Shown here in pieces: positions 9,633 to 20,689 of a stretch of 64,000 nucleotides of DNA. Numbering within the stretch: position 1 is the stretch's first letter; each line of letters opens with the position of its first letter. Location: contig CM034392.1 of NCBI GenBank assembly GCA_019925095.2, forward strand, positions 26,111,887-26,175,886, given 5' to 3'. The notes under the pieces were generated by a model. That model was not told where the DNA came from and did not search any database. It worked only from the letters and a program-made list of their open reading frames with translations. Position numbers and translations under genes: made by a program. This DNA comes from Dendrolimus kikuchii (lineage: Eukaryota > Arthropoda > Insecta > Lepidoptera > Lasiocampidae).

Positions 9633-9971
9633 TTATTTTTAACATATCTCCCTTAGTCTATGCAATGTGGAGGTCGTATTTATTTGCGCAACACTATGCG
9701 CATGCGACTACCGACCCCGTTCCAATATATATTTTACTTTTATCACATTTTATCGCGTTTATTGTATTTTGATGATCGACGATTGCCATAAAGCGATAAA
9801 GCGACGCCTTATCTGTTTATTTCCTTTAAATCAACCTAAATAAGGGGATTTAAAGTGAAACTTTATCATGATTAATTATTGGGTAGGAATTTTTTTCAGA
9901 CGTAATTTCTTTGTGATTGCGAAACGTTCGAAGTTTATATTTAAATGTTGACGTCAACAAGCAAGTAAGGC

Positions 9972-10312
9972 TTTTTTTATTATTATTTACATATATATTT
10001 TATTACCAAATTTTTTACATTTTTCTTATAAAAAATACAAATTTATTTATAAAAAAACTGATCCTCGCCGGCAGTGGGGCCTAGGGTCCAGGCTACCGGT
10101 GGTTAAGGCTCCAGACACAGGAATCTCCTCACAATACGGGCCGTGTCCATCAGAGCTGCCTTCTGCATCCGACCCTTCAACCAGATACCAAGCGAGAGCC
10201 TTTCAAGGTGGCGGTCAAGGCTCTTCGCTATTAGTCCATTCACTGACACCACACGGTACTATGATTGTAGAGTCCAGGTTCCACATAGCGGTAACCTTGT
10301 GAGCAAGATCTT
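9972..10312 (-). pseudogene. LINE-I C-terminus and 3' UTR (Dong-like)
   Basis: The minus strand encodes DLAHKVTAMWNLDSTIIVP, GVSVNGLIAKSLDRHLERLS, then QKAALMDTARIVRRFLCLEP and a stop at 10103-10105. A 3' UTR ending in TAA-type repeats follows. Similar 'QKAxLLxTARIVRRFL' tails end some invertebrate non-LTR polyproteins. TAA repeats flank both ends, as known for silkworm Dong (R4 clade), so a Dong-like assignment is an inference. Confidence 0.65.
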
Positions 10313-10650
10313 ATTATTATTATTATTAATATCTCTACGGACTCGAGGTCCGTACCCTTTTTTTTTACTTAATTTCTATGAAAAATTTGAGACTCCATAC
10401 ACGCTTATTGTTTATTTTTGTTACTGTGTGTGACATTAATTTAGTAATTTTTATGTTGTTGTGTACCTTAAGAATAACTTATTATATTAATGTATTCTAA
10501 TTTTAATACTAAACTTATACTAATGTAGAGTGTATCTGTTACATGCTGGTGTTGTGAGGAAGTGCATGTGCAGTGTTGGCCTTATATCTATACTTATATA
10601 TAATCCTATCTAGTGCCATGTGTGTTGTTTTTTTCTTTTCTGTGCCTGAC
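10313..10650. repeat. Dispersed repeat G
   Basis: It starts after (TTA)n with 'tctctacggactcgag' and runs to 'ttttctgtgcctg'. Other copies lie at 45630, 53909 and 58370. It is AT-rich and noncoding, and is probably the 3' UTR of a TAA-associated LINE on the minus strand. TAA repeats or AT-rich sequence lead into the copies. Confidence 0.75.
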
Positions 10651-10674
10651 AAGTAAGGCTTACATACGTTCAGC

Positions 10675-11086
10675 ATGCAAGTATGGTTAAGTCTCATCAT
10701 CGTCATAAATCCCGGTTGCGTTCGGAGCTTTCGCTTTCCTACTTCTTCTTCTCCACTCCGAGCAGTCTTCGGCAACCCTTATATTGAGACTATTGGCATG
10801 CATGTCATCCTTCACAACGTCAAGCGAACATTTTTTCGACCTCCCTACCGGAACTTGGCGGAGGTGACATGGCTAGATATTTGTATCCCATGTAACTAAC
10901 CGGTCTCCGTAAAACGTGGCGGTATAAGCGAAGCTCTTGCAGCACATGAAAACTGCCGCGCTCCTTCCGCGTGACTCCACGCATCCACCGCATATTCGTT
11001 TCCGTGACATGCAGCTCTTGCTTGTGCCGAGTACAGGCCATGCTTCACTGCAGCAAAGGACAGGTTTAATGATGGATTTGTACACC
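10675..11086 (-). pseudogene. RTE-type LINE C-terminal remnant
   Basis: Frames on the minus strand give GRVYKSIIKPVLCCSEAWPV, ELHVTETNMRWMRGVTRKER and YRHVLRRPVSYMGYKY. They match the 'KGKVYRTVIRPVLLYGSECW ... RMLRWMCGVTR' pattern of RTE-type C-termini, with frame changes between blocks. It is non-functional. It is a different family from LINE-B. Confidence 0.72.
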
Positions 11087-11088
11087 CG

Positions 11089-11186
11089 TCCTTTTGACTT
11101 CAAATTATGTTTAACTCTTAAAAGCTTTTCTTTTTTTTTATTGCAGGAGATCCTTTTGACTTCAAATTATGTTTAACTCTTAAAAG
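11089..11186 (-). mobile_element. 26-bp SINE-A stub in a 36-bp duplication
   Basis: The perfect 36-bp direct repeats 11089-11124 and 11151-11186 flank only 26 bp (T tract, attgcaggaga), which is the very 3' end of SINE-A plus its poly(A). It is the smallest copy in the window and has the longest duplication. Confidence 0.88.
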
Positions 11187-11326
11187 TGTCAAAATTTAGA
11201 CAGATTTAATGTAAGACGTGGTGCTTGATTACAGCTTTCAGGACCCGCTCGATCGGTGTGATATCACGCTCTTACAGAATATCGTGGTGAAGCGGTTAGC
11301 TTTGAGCTAATTGTATTTTGTATAAT

Positions 11327-11770
11327 GAGTGAGAGTCGCGATAGCCCATTTCTCCTTTTCTTATCTCATTCCTCTATCCCATTCTAAAGGTAAGAAAGAA
11401 GAAAGAAAGAATTGTTTAATTTAGGACAAATAGACATGAGTGAGAGTTCCGATAGCCCACTTCTCCTTTTCTTATCTCATTCCTCTAACCCATTCTAAAG
11501 GTAAGAAAGAAGAAAGAAAGAATTGTTTAATTTAGGACAAATAGACATGAGTGAGAGTTCCGATAGCCCACTTCTCCTTTTCTTATCTCATTCCTCTATC
11601 CCATTCTAAAGGTAAGAAAGAAGAAAGAAAGAATTGTTTAATTTAGGACAAATAGACACGAGTGAGAGTTCTGATAGCCCACTTCTCTTTTTCTTATCTC
11701 ATGCTTCTATCCCATTCTAAAGTTAAAAAAGAAGAAAGAAAGAATTATTTAATTTAGGACAAATAGACAC
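11327..11770. repeat. Tandem array, 4 x 111 bp
   Basis: Units start with 'gagtgagag' at 11327, 11438, 11549 and 11660, an exact 111-bp period. The first three units are nearly identical and the last is more diverged. Each unit contains a purine-rich 'aagaaagaagaaagaaaga' block and 'atttaggacaaatagac'. Confidence 0.93.
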
Positions 11771-11924
11771 TAACAATACTCAGATAAATTAAATAACAAA
11801 AAGGGGCCAATAAAAGACCTAAAATTGGATTCAGACTCAACGTAATGCTGGTCACTATTCTCCCATCGACCGATGCTGTTCTTCCACCTGAGACCAGCAG
11901 GTAGCATCACGGAGGATAATACAA

Positions 11925-12060
11925 TTCAATTCAATTCAATTTATTTAATGCGAAAATGGGTATACAAAAGGTGCTAAATTTAACATAGTACAGCTCTCCA
12001 AATTCCGCCGAAAGGCATGCATAAGTATCCTGCTTACAAATTCTATTATAATATATTTAT
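11925..12060. repeat. Dispersed repeat M with (AATTC)n head
   Basis: 'caattcaattcaatt' is followed by 'gcgaaaatgggtataca' and 'agtatcctgcttacaaatt'. It matches 62445-62580 in the same orientation. The microsatellite head suggests the 3' tail of a minus-strand retroelement. Confidence 0.7.
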
Positions 12061-12689
12061 CTTATTATTTATTTAATTATTTACGTAATAAAATGTCAAC
12101 CAATAAATTATAAAATTGTGTATGAAATTATGATTATGTCAATTAAAATTCATACAATTTATATTATACTGTAATATGCCTTAACGGTTAACATCTTTTT
12201 AACACGTTTTCTAAAACTGGCGTTTGATTGTATTGATTGATTGACAACACAAATAACATAAAATAAAAGCTAGCAATACGCTGGCTTTGCTTCTCCTCCT
12301 TCTGGTATTGCAAACGTCTATAGGGAACGATAACCACATTATACTAGATGAGCTGTCTGCCGGTTTGCCAGATTTGGAATAATAATAAAACGATTATAAG
12401 TCGCGAACTAAGCACAAGTTGCCCGTAAAGCTACAAAACCAAATAAGCATACACCTATCGATTTTGACGATGATCCGTCATGATTCATGAATGACTTGTT
12501 TCAAATTTATAATCCGCTTTAAAGGGACGCCGATAACTGAAAATCCTCGAATCAAATATAAAAAAAAAATTTCGCCACGTTAATGAATTAATCGACTGGT
12601 GCTTAAAATAGTAAAAAAAAATCAAGTTAAGTGATAACTCAAATAATTTTAATGTGTTTTCAACAATATTTTTATTGATTTATTCTGTT

Positions 12690-13945
12690 ACTATAATAAA
12701 CTGGCTTTTGCCCGCGGCTGTATTCACATTAATATAATGTAAGAGTGGAGGACCGGCAGTTAGGAGTCGCGCAACTTCCGGCCGGCAACTTCCTCCCGGA
12801 TCCGGGGACAGTGCGCAAATGAAAGAAGAAAGAAAATTATTTTATTTAGGACAGTTAAAATATTAAAAAAATTTCAACCAGTACTTTTATTGTTTTATTA
12901 ACGAATTATTGTATTCTTTTGCCCGCGGCTGTATTTACGTTAATATAATGTAGGAGTGGAAGACCGGCCGTTAGGAGTCGCGCAACTTCTTCCCGGATCC
13001 GGGGACAGTGCGCAAATGAAAGAAGAAGGAAAGATAATGATTTTATTTAGGACAGTTAAAATATATAAAAAAAATCAACCAGTACTTTTATTGTTTTGTT
13101 AACAAATTATTGTATTCTTTGGCCCGCGGCTGTATTCACGTTAATATAATGTAGGAGTGGAAGACCAGCCGTTAGGAGTCGCGCAACTTCTTCCCGGATC
13201 CGGGGACAATGCGCAAATGAAAGAAGAAGGAAAGATAATGATTTTATTTAGGACAGTTAAAATATTTTAAAAAATTCAACCAATACTTTTATTGTTTTAT
13301 TAACGAATTATTGTGTTGTTTTCCCCGCGGCTGTATACACGTTAATATAATGTAAGAGTGGAGGACTGGCCGTTGGCAGTCGCACAACTTCCGGCCGGCA
13401 ACTTCCTCCCGGATCCGGGGACAGTGCGCAAATGAAAGAAGAAGGAAAGATAATTATTTTATTTAGGACAGTTAAAATATTAAAAAAAATCAACCAGTAC
13501 TTTTATTGTTTTGTTAACGAATTATTGTATTCTTTTGCCCGCGGCTGTATTCACGTTAATATAATGTAGGAGTGGAAGACCAGCCGTTAGGAGTCGCGCA
13601 ACTTCTTCCCGGATCCGGGGACAATGCGCAAATGAAAGAAGAAGAAAAGATAATGATTTTATTTAGGACAGTTAAAATATTTTAAAAAATTCAACCAATA
13701 CTTTTATTGTTTTATTAACGAATTATTGTGTTGTTTTCCCCGCGGCTGTATACACGTTAATATAATTTAAGAGTGGAGGATTGGCCGTTGGCAGTCGCAC
13801 AACTTCCGGCCGGCAACTTCCTCCCGGATCCGGGGACAGTGCGCAAATGAAAGAAGAAAGAAAGAAAATTATTTGATTTATGACAGTTAAAATATTAAAA
13901 AAAATTCAACCCGTACTTTTGTTGTTTTATCAACAAATTATTGTA
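12690..13945. repeat. Tandem array, six ~201-214-bp units
   Basis: The anchor CCCGCGGCTGTAT recurs at 12711, 12922, 13123, 13324, 13538 and 13739. Two unit types alternate, short (cttcttcccgg) and long (cttccggccggcaacttcc). Units 3-4 (13123-13537) are nearly identical to units 5-6 (13538-13952), a 415-bp higher-order dimer. A further degenerate start (14160-14215) lies beyond an inserted element. Confidence 0.93.
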
Positions 13946-14170
13946 TCTCTATAAATATTTTAAATGCCATTTTTTTTAAGAATGTATGGATGTACGTTTG
14001 TTACTCTTTCGCGCAAAAATTACTGAAAGGGTTTTGATGAAACTTTACAATAATATAGCTGACACGTCAGAATCGCACATAGGCTATAATTTATAAAGAT
14101 ATAGTGTGAATTATCCAAAATATAACGATTTTACATCACCACGCGGGTGAAAGCGCGGGCGAAGCTAGTT
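13946..14170. mobile_element. Small non-autonomous element in the array
   Basis: It runs from 'tatctctataaatatttt' to 'gcgggcgaagctagt', then array sequence (ttactataataaactgg) resumes. The 'cgggcgaagctagt' end is a widespread lepidopteran repeat terminus. It interrupts the tandem array. Confidence 0.6.
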
Positions 14171-14295
14171 ACTATAATAAACTGGCTTTTACCTGCGGCT
14201 GTATTCACGTTAATTTAATTGCAATTGATTTATAATTGTGTTGGTTGACTATTCCGGTAATGTAAAATTACCGGTAAGTACAACCTTAAATATAC

Positions 14296-14742
14296 TGTTA
14301 CGAGTTACGGGATTCGAATTTAAATGGCGCTAGAATTACCATAGAATTTATTAGAACTATACAAACATGTATAACACAGGTACAAAATATATAAAAACCA
14401 CGCGCAAAGTCCGTCACTAAACAGATTACCGAATGTAGTACACACGTCTTGCTTCGCTTGTGCTTATCGCTCGACTGACGATCTCTCCATTGGGTCATTG
14501 CTTTATACTGCACCCATACAATATGGCTGCTTGACCGCGTAGATAGAATTTCTTAGAATCGGTTCGACACACCTGGCTAATGACTGCCATAAAAGATTAC
14601 AATACACAATGGGCTGTTTTTCTAATTACAAATTTTAATCACAAAGTAAACAAAAGAAGTCCAAATGCGGAAAGATAATAAAGTGTGTGTTTTATGGTAG
14701 GCAGGTGTGCATCCGGCGCCGGGGTTTTGTCGGCGTGTAACA
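14296..14742 (-). mobile_element. Solo LTR, 447 bp (LTR family D)
   Basis: TGTTACGAG...GTGTAACA with the 4-bp duplication ATAC at 14292-14295 and 14743-14746. It has the same family body as 1478-2005, including 'acgcgcaaagtccgtcact'. No internal region is attached. Confidence 0.88.
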
Positions 14743-14746
14743 ATAC

Positions 14747-15170
14747 GATTATAACGGTATTTTAAACGTTAAAATTATAAATTTTACGTAAGTTACGATA
14801 CAAAACCATACCATATATTTTTCGAAAATGCCGCTTATTTACGATATTTTAAAAGGGCGTTGATTACGTTTTCAAGCCCTGTTTCAAATACAATCTCACG
14901 CGAGTAATCAAGTGACTGAACAAACGCAAAAAAGGAGCATCGATTTACGCATCACAGAACTGGCCCCCAAAATTCTGTTCACTTTTGAAACATGAGCGTT
15001 CCCAAAAAACGCCGTCCGGTGGTCCCGTACAACGCCGACGCTTATTTCACTGTCCACTGGCTTGTGAAACGGCTCTGTGTTCGCTAATTGATTAAAACGC
15101 ACCGTGTCAATCCGCCGTGGACGATTTAGACCGTGTCACAGGGCATAAGCGACAGCGGGGATTTGTTAAT
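14747..15170. other. No gene recognised
   Basis: Contains a moderately GC-rich stretch (14930-15160) with a 64-codon open frame on the minus strand that I cannot identify. Confidence 0.4.
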
Positions 15171-15172
15171 CT

Positions 15173-15450
15173 ATACTAAATTATAAAGAGAAAAGATTTG
15201 TATTTTTAGATAGATAGATAACACTTTATTATACACCAATGCAAAAATGAACTTAAAGACTAAAATAATAATTTTTGTATGTTTGTAACGAATAAACTCA
15301 AAAACTACTGGGCCGATTTCAAAAATTCTTTCACCATTCGAATGCTATATTATCTCTGGGTAATATAGGCTATATTTATTAGATCCCGTAGGTGGCGCTG
15401 GAATCGGGTTCTAATATAAAGTCACAGAAACAACAAATTTAAATATGACT
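15173..15450. mobile_element. Helitron-like remnant with nested repeat F
   Basis: 'aacgaataaactcaaaaact' and 'taggtggcgctggaatcggg' are shared with the Helitron-like copy at 55283. The head is split by a repeat-F fragment (about 15209-15272, agatagatagataacactttatt). No protein is encoded. Confidence 0.6.
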
Positions 15451-15914
15451 GCATGATTGTGTATTTAGCTGGTGTTAACCGACTAAGAAGATAATTATAC
15501 ATATAAGATCCGATAGTTGCGAACACATCGTAAGACTTTTACTAACATAGAAAAAAAAACAGTGGTTATAGCAAAGTGCTACCATTTTATAAATTTTCAA
15601 ACGAAATTATACTTTTTCATAAGTAAAACATCAACCTTTAAGTTAATGCCAAGAACTATCCATATTTATCAAATTAAAAATCTATTTATTTATCTTGTAT
15701 TTATTTTAAGTTAGCATACATGTATTTGTTACTTAACTTTTAGTTTTTAATGTAGATTTATTATAATAACTAATTTAGGTATAGTAAATCACAGTTTAAC
15801 TTACAACTTAACTTCGATTTGTTTAGTATTTATCACACGAAATTCGCTACATGAAGTTAAATAAATCCGCCCCGCTATATCTTATCACTAAGCCCGCCAC
15901 AACTAAAGACTTAC

Positions 15915-15970
15915 CGCAGTCAGCCCGCGGCCATCCACAAACCAATGCACTGGATACGCATCAAAAGGAT
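15915..15970 (-). CDS. Very short possible host exon
   Basis: On the minus strand 'caactgcag' precedes, and ACTGCG|GTAAGTC follows, a 56-bp frame reading (D)PFDAYPVHWFVDGRGLTA. The donor is excellent; the polypyrimidine tract is poor. The codon is split two bases after the acceptor. It lies in non-repetitive sequence. I do not recognise the protein, and chance is a real alternative. Confidence 0.25.
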
Positions 15971-16086
15971 CTGCAGTTGATAACCGCTGTTACCTTTGCT
16001 GAAAAGCCGTATAGTGACTTTGTCGAAGGACCATCTTATTCCGTTGAGAAACACCATTTGTAGGCAGCATCCCGAAAATCTTATAT

Positions 16087-16319
16087 TTTTTTTTATTGCA
16101 GGAGTTCAGCAGACAGGCAGACGGCCCACTTGATGGAAAGCGGTTACCATCGCCTACAGACATTTGCAACACCAAAGGTGCTACAAATGCGCTGCTGCTC
16201 TCTTAAGGGAAACTGGAACCTGGTCACTAATGCCGGAACACAACTCAAGGTTGTTATGGTGGCATACTTTAGATCAGGGGTGGTAGCCATCCAGTCGGGC
16301 AAATGCCCTACCACCTGGA
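16087..16319 (-). mobile_element. SINE-A, short form
   Basis: T tract plus attgcaggagttcagc on the left; it stops at 'ctaccacctgg' on the right, the same boundary as other short-form copies. It lies 117 bp to the right of the candidate exon at 15915-15970. Confidence 0.88.
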
Positions 16320-17645
16320 GATTTAGGTAGATACCCAAAAATTTATCAATTACAAAAACCTAAAAAATTAGTATAAGAGAATTCTAGCCCAGAGGGCCTC
16401 GGTCGCTTTTGGAGAATCGCTTAGTGAACTAACACGTCTGTAGTTAGACATACTAGTAGATGTAAGAGATATCACAAAGTTCCACTATATTGTGATACTT
16501 GGCAAATTCGTAGTACGAATTCACAAAAACGGACACTTTAGGCCCCCAGTCATCTTAATTGTCATTGTCATATTCAATGATGATGACATTTCATTCAATT
16601 TTTAAACTTTTAAAAATCCCCATAGGGTAGTGCTGCGACAGTACCTCGGCTCTCCCCAGATCTAAAGTATACAAGAGAAACGTTGAGACTTGAAGTTTCT
16701 GTTTACACTCTTCTTGAAAACCCCGTGTTATATCGCTCTGGCAGAACCACGAGGAGTGCTCATTCAGCAACTTCTAGTAGATGCATGAATTCCTAATATC
16801 TTCATGAACTTAATCAAAATGAAACATTTCACCGATTGTTTTTTTTTTACTATTGTTAGTTGAACCATGAAATATCTTTATCAAAGCAACTTTCTTCAAT
16901 TTCACCGACTTAAATAACTATAACCAAACTGTAACAATAGGAAATCGTCGAAAAATCAGCGTGAAATCGATACGGCTTTTGATTTACCGATTAAGCCTTT
17001 GTAACTCGGTTGACAGCGTCTAAATCGATTCTCCGCGTATCATTTGATTTGAAAATTTTGATAATTTCAACAATAGTGACCTATATTTTAAATCGATACT
17101 AAATAATCGATGATCAAACAATGAGGAATGAAGATTTAAGACATCAGAAAGTAGACTTTGCTTTAGACATTGTCGTACTTAAATATTCAGATCTTACTGT
17201 TTATATCATTTCTAAAGTTTAGTAGCTTAATAGCTAATGCACTTGGATTTCATTGACGTAGGTTCCAATCTTGCCCGAGAAGAAGAATTACCAATAACTG
17301 ATAATGAAATTTAAACTTGCACATCAATATAGCCGATCTGTGAAATCCGCTAATTCATCTTGGAATGTAGCAGGTAATTTATTCAATTCCCTAAAAATGG
17401 GGATGCTCGAACCCAGCAGTGGTATGGTTGTGGACTGTTATTACCTAAATGAAGACAGCTATTTATGCCTAATCATGTAGATGGCCGTTTTTGGAACTTC
17501 TATCTATTCGTTTAAAAGTTTTTCTCGAAGAAACTCGGAAACGGCTCAATAGTTTTCAATTAACATCTTAGGGGTTAGTATAGCAATTTCACCTTAATTT
17601 TTTGTGTTGCTAAAGAAGTCACAGGTATACCTAATACATAGTACA
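16320..17645. other. No gene recognised
   Basis: Mostly AT-rich. A block at about 16625-16770 ('gttatatcgctctggcagaa') resembles a dispersed lepidopteran repeat that I cannot classify from one copy. Confidence 0.45.
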
Positions 17646-17648
17646 GGT

Positions 17649-17893
17649 TATCCGTGCAACGGAGGAAGAATATTCCTGCGGCCGGGCGGTTTGTCATACG
17701 AAGCGACAAAACATCCCATAGCCAAGTGGTAGGGCATTTTCCTGTCTGGATAGCTAAAGACCCTTATCTGAAGCATGTCGCCATACAAACCTTGAGTTGT
17801 ATTCCGGCATTAGTAGCAAGGTTCCAGATCCACATCGAGGCAGCACATTGATAGCACGTTTGTTTTTGCAAATGTTAAAAGACGACGGTAACC
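17649..17893 (+). mobile_element. Old diverged SINE-A
   Basis: The sense order is preserved (tatccgtgcaacggaggaag through ttgcaaatg...gacggtaacc), with many substitutions and no poly(A) end. It is much older than neighbouring copies. Confidence 0.75.
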
Positions 17894-17899
17894 AATTTT

Positions 17900-18595
17900 T
17901 TATGATAATTAGGTTCGCGTTTGACCACGATCACACCTGTCAAACGATGATTCAGTAGAAGCACGCTTACCTAGAAATAAAATACCTTGTGAATAGTCAC
18001 ACGAGACTTAAAGACACCCGGATTGTACTTTTCGCGAAACACTGACTCTAGTAGTGCATTCTACAGCTCTACTGTACGCAGAAGGAACGTGGAGGCAAAA
18101 CGTATCGTTCGCCCTGATGGTGTTTTCACTGTGAAACGATGGCGTAGACCAGAACGCCTTTTCGTCCGAAGATGGAATGCTGTAGGAGGAATCACATCGA
18201 CAACAGTTCTACCGCACACTCTTCGAAGTGAATCTTAAAGAATACTGATAGACAAGTAACTTTCGATCAGGTAGGACCTTAGTCTGTCTGCTGTACCCTA
18301 GTAATAAAAAACACATTAAAACTAACGCGATAAGCTAAGGTAGCCCCCAACAAACAACATTATCAGCCACCTATAGAGAATACGAGTAAACAGAGTGGTG
18401 TTATTGCAAACGTGTTGACGGTTTATCGTCTGTCAAGTAGGATGGATTAGTGCCATCTGCCGGTTGATCGATATATTGATAATATGCGACTATCGATTGA
18501 TAAATCCTGTAGTAGCAGAACTCTTGTATTTAATACAGACTAAGCCCTGTCCGTGACTTCATCTGTATTGTGATAGTAAAATAATTGAATTGTTC
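17900..18595. other. Probable old repeat, no gene
   Basis: 18002-18240 has coding-like composition ('cgccctgatggtgttttcac') and resembles a lepidopteran retroelement tail; only one copy is in the window. 18410-18480 is a weak SINE-A-like remnant. Confidence 0.35.
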
Positions 18596-18599
18596 GAAT

Positions 18600-19157
18600 T
18601 AGCCTATCTGCCTTTCACTAAATTTAAAATTAAATTAAAAAGCATCTTGCTAAAAAAGGGATACTACACTATTGAAGAATATTTAAATGACAAAAATTCA
18701 TTTACATAGCACCTAGCTCCAACCTCTTATACTAAATTTTGTATAACGTTTTTATTTTTTATTTTGCCATGCTTGTAAGGAATTTGTGGAGACATATTGC
18801 AGCATAACATTTTAGCACGTCATGTCATTATTATAACTATAATATTATTTTTCTTTCCTTTTATTGTCTTGGTCTTATTGAGTATGCATTGTTTGCTACA
18901 ACTCCATTAATTCTTCAAAAAGTGATTCTGTAACATACTTCTGTACAATACTTATTAAAAAAAAGAATTTGAGATATAAATAGAATATGAAATATAAAGA
19001 AAATCAATATTTAGCTAGACGTGTTGCTGGGGAGTTTCTTGCCGCTTCTTCTCCTTTACAGCATCAACACGTTGCGAAGCGGTGTACCTTCAAAAAGTGT
19101 TCTCCAGTGGAACTTATTTTGAATAAAAACTTTTGAATTTGAAAATTTGAATTTGAA
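18600..19157 (+). pseudogene. Jockey-like LINE C-terminus and 3' UTR (LINE-C)
   Basis: 18608-18709 reads LPFTKFKIKLKSILLKKGYY, then TIEEYLNDKNSFT and a stop. This is the typical last segment of Jockey-group reverse transcriptase ORFs ('K..L..LL.kayYsveEyL'). The following 3' UTR carries the stem CCGCTTC (19042-19048) / GAAGCGG (19076-19082) and ends in TTTGAA-type repeats. Its last 180 bp recurs at 45092 (+) and 44028 (-). Confidence 0.75.
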
Positions 19158-19312
19158 TAACTAAGCAGCATGGTAATATAATGTGTGTTGTTTTTTATAT
19201 CGATCTAAAGATTGTCCAGTTAGAGAAGGAAGAAAGAAAGAAAAAGATATTTTTTTTGAAGAAAAATGGCGACGTAATTACATTTTTACATATTATTATT
19301 GTTGTTACGAGT

Positions 19313-19732
19313 TGCAGGACTCGAATTAAAATACCGTTAGAATTACTATAGAATTTATTAGAACTATACAAGCACGTATAATACAGGTACAAATATAACT
19401 GATCATAATCAGTTCGAACGTAATGCACGATTCAATAACACGCGCAAAGTCCGTCACTAAATAGATTACCGCATGTACACAAGTCTTGACTCTCGGAGCA
19501 TTGCTTTATACTGCACAAATACAATGTCTCTCGCTCACGTGACTGTATTTCTTAGAATCACACCTGGCTAATGACTACCATAAAAGATTACAATACACAA
19601 TGGGCTTTTTTTCTAATGACAAATGTTAAACACAAAGCAAACAAAAGAAGTGCAAATGCGGAAAGGTAATAAAGTGTTTTTTTTATGGTAAGCAGGTGTC
19701 AATCCACTTTTGTCGGCACCTCGGTCGTGACG
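19313..19732 (-). mobile_element. Solo LTR, 420 bp (LTR family D)
   Basis: It begins TGTTACGAG; the end has decayed to GGTCGTGACG. Flanks TTGT/TTAT could be a one-mismatch duplication. The body matches the family, including 'acctggctaatgactacc'. Confidence 0.8.
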
Positions 19733-19734
19733 TT

Positions 19735-20182
19735 ATTATATACTCATTTGAATTTTCAGCAAACAAGGTTTGCACTCAGCATATTGTTGTGCCGGAAATA
19801 TAACCGACACAACGCCGATTTTGACACAAACCTTCCTTTTGCCGTGAGAGCAAAACAACAATGTTCTCAGTTCTCAACGACAATGGCCTATCAATTTAAA
19901 ACTCAATTCATTGCAGTCTGGAATTCAAGCCGCTAACAAAAGCATCTTTTAACTGTCGATCGCAGACAACGCGATAGTGGCGCTACAAGGAAATTGCTAA
20001 ACGGACAGACGGACTGGCTATATATTTTTTTATAATGTTTATTAAATAACAATGAGATACCTTACTTCTTTTTATATCTAGTACCGTAAACAGAACGTTT
20101 AAGAGTGTTAATAGAATAGAATAGAATAGAATATATTTATTGCGTAGTACATGCATAGAGATGTTACAATTTTTATAGTATG
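19735..20182. other. No gene recognised
   Basis: Contains (AGAAT)n with 'atatttattgcgtagtaca' at about 20113-20182, a short retroelement tail into which LINE-B has inserted. Confidence 0.45.
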
Positions 20183-20193
20183 CAATGCATTCG

Positions 20194-20548
20194 AGAGTTG
20201 GTCTGAAAGCGAGTGTCGGGGTGAAGGTAAGGAAAGGAATGCTCCGGTGGTTCGGGCATGTGAAAAGAATGCATGATGAAAGAATGACTAAACAGATATA
20301 CAATGCAAAAGTGGATGGATGCAGAAGTCGTGGAAGGCCACGACACACCTTCCATGATCAAATTGATCGTGTACTAGCGGAGGGTGATGTCAGGAGCCTT
20401 AAGAACAGATGAGTGTGCATGACAAGAGTTATGAATGTCAAAGAAGCAAGTGAGGTGTGTAAGAATGGGCCTAAATGGCGCTCTGTTGTTCGTGCCTACC
20501 CCGCAAGGGAACTGGCGTGAAGTTATGTATGTATGTATGTATGTATGT
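20194..20548 (+). mobile_element. LINE-B insertion with 11-bp TSD
   Basis: A 355-bp 5'-truncated copy with an open frame from RVGLKASVGVKVRKGMLRWF into RSLKNR, then a stop, ending in (ATGT)n. The exact duplication CAATGCATTCG lies at 20183-20193 and 20549-20559. Confidence 0.93.
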
Positions 20549-20689
20549 CAATGCATTCGGCCCATAATTGGGCGTGCAAAATTATCATTACAATATGGCC
20601 TTACAAATAAACATTTTATATTATCAATAAATCAATAAAAATAAAAATTAAATTTGTTAATCATTAATATAATAATAATAATAATCTGT

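Noticed and set aside
10099..10433. Overlapping plus-strand ORFs at 10.1-10.4 kb
   Set aside because: They are antisense shadows of the LINE-I coding end (minus strand).
12690..13945. Regularly spaced repeats resembling a CRISPR array
   Set aside because: Units of 201-214 bp are repeated head to tail without unique spacers, and the genome is eukaryotic.
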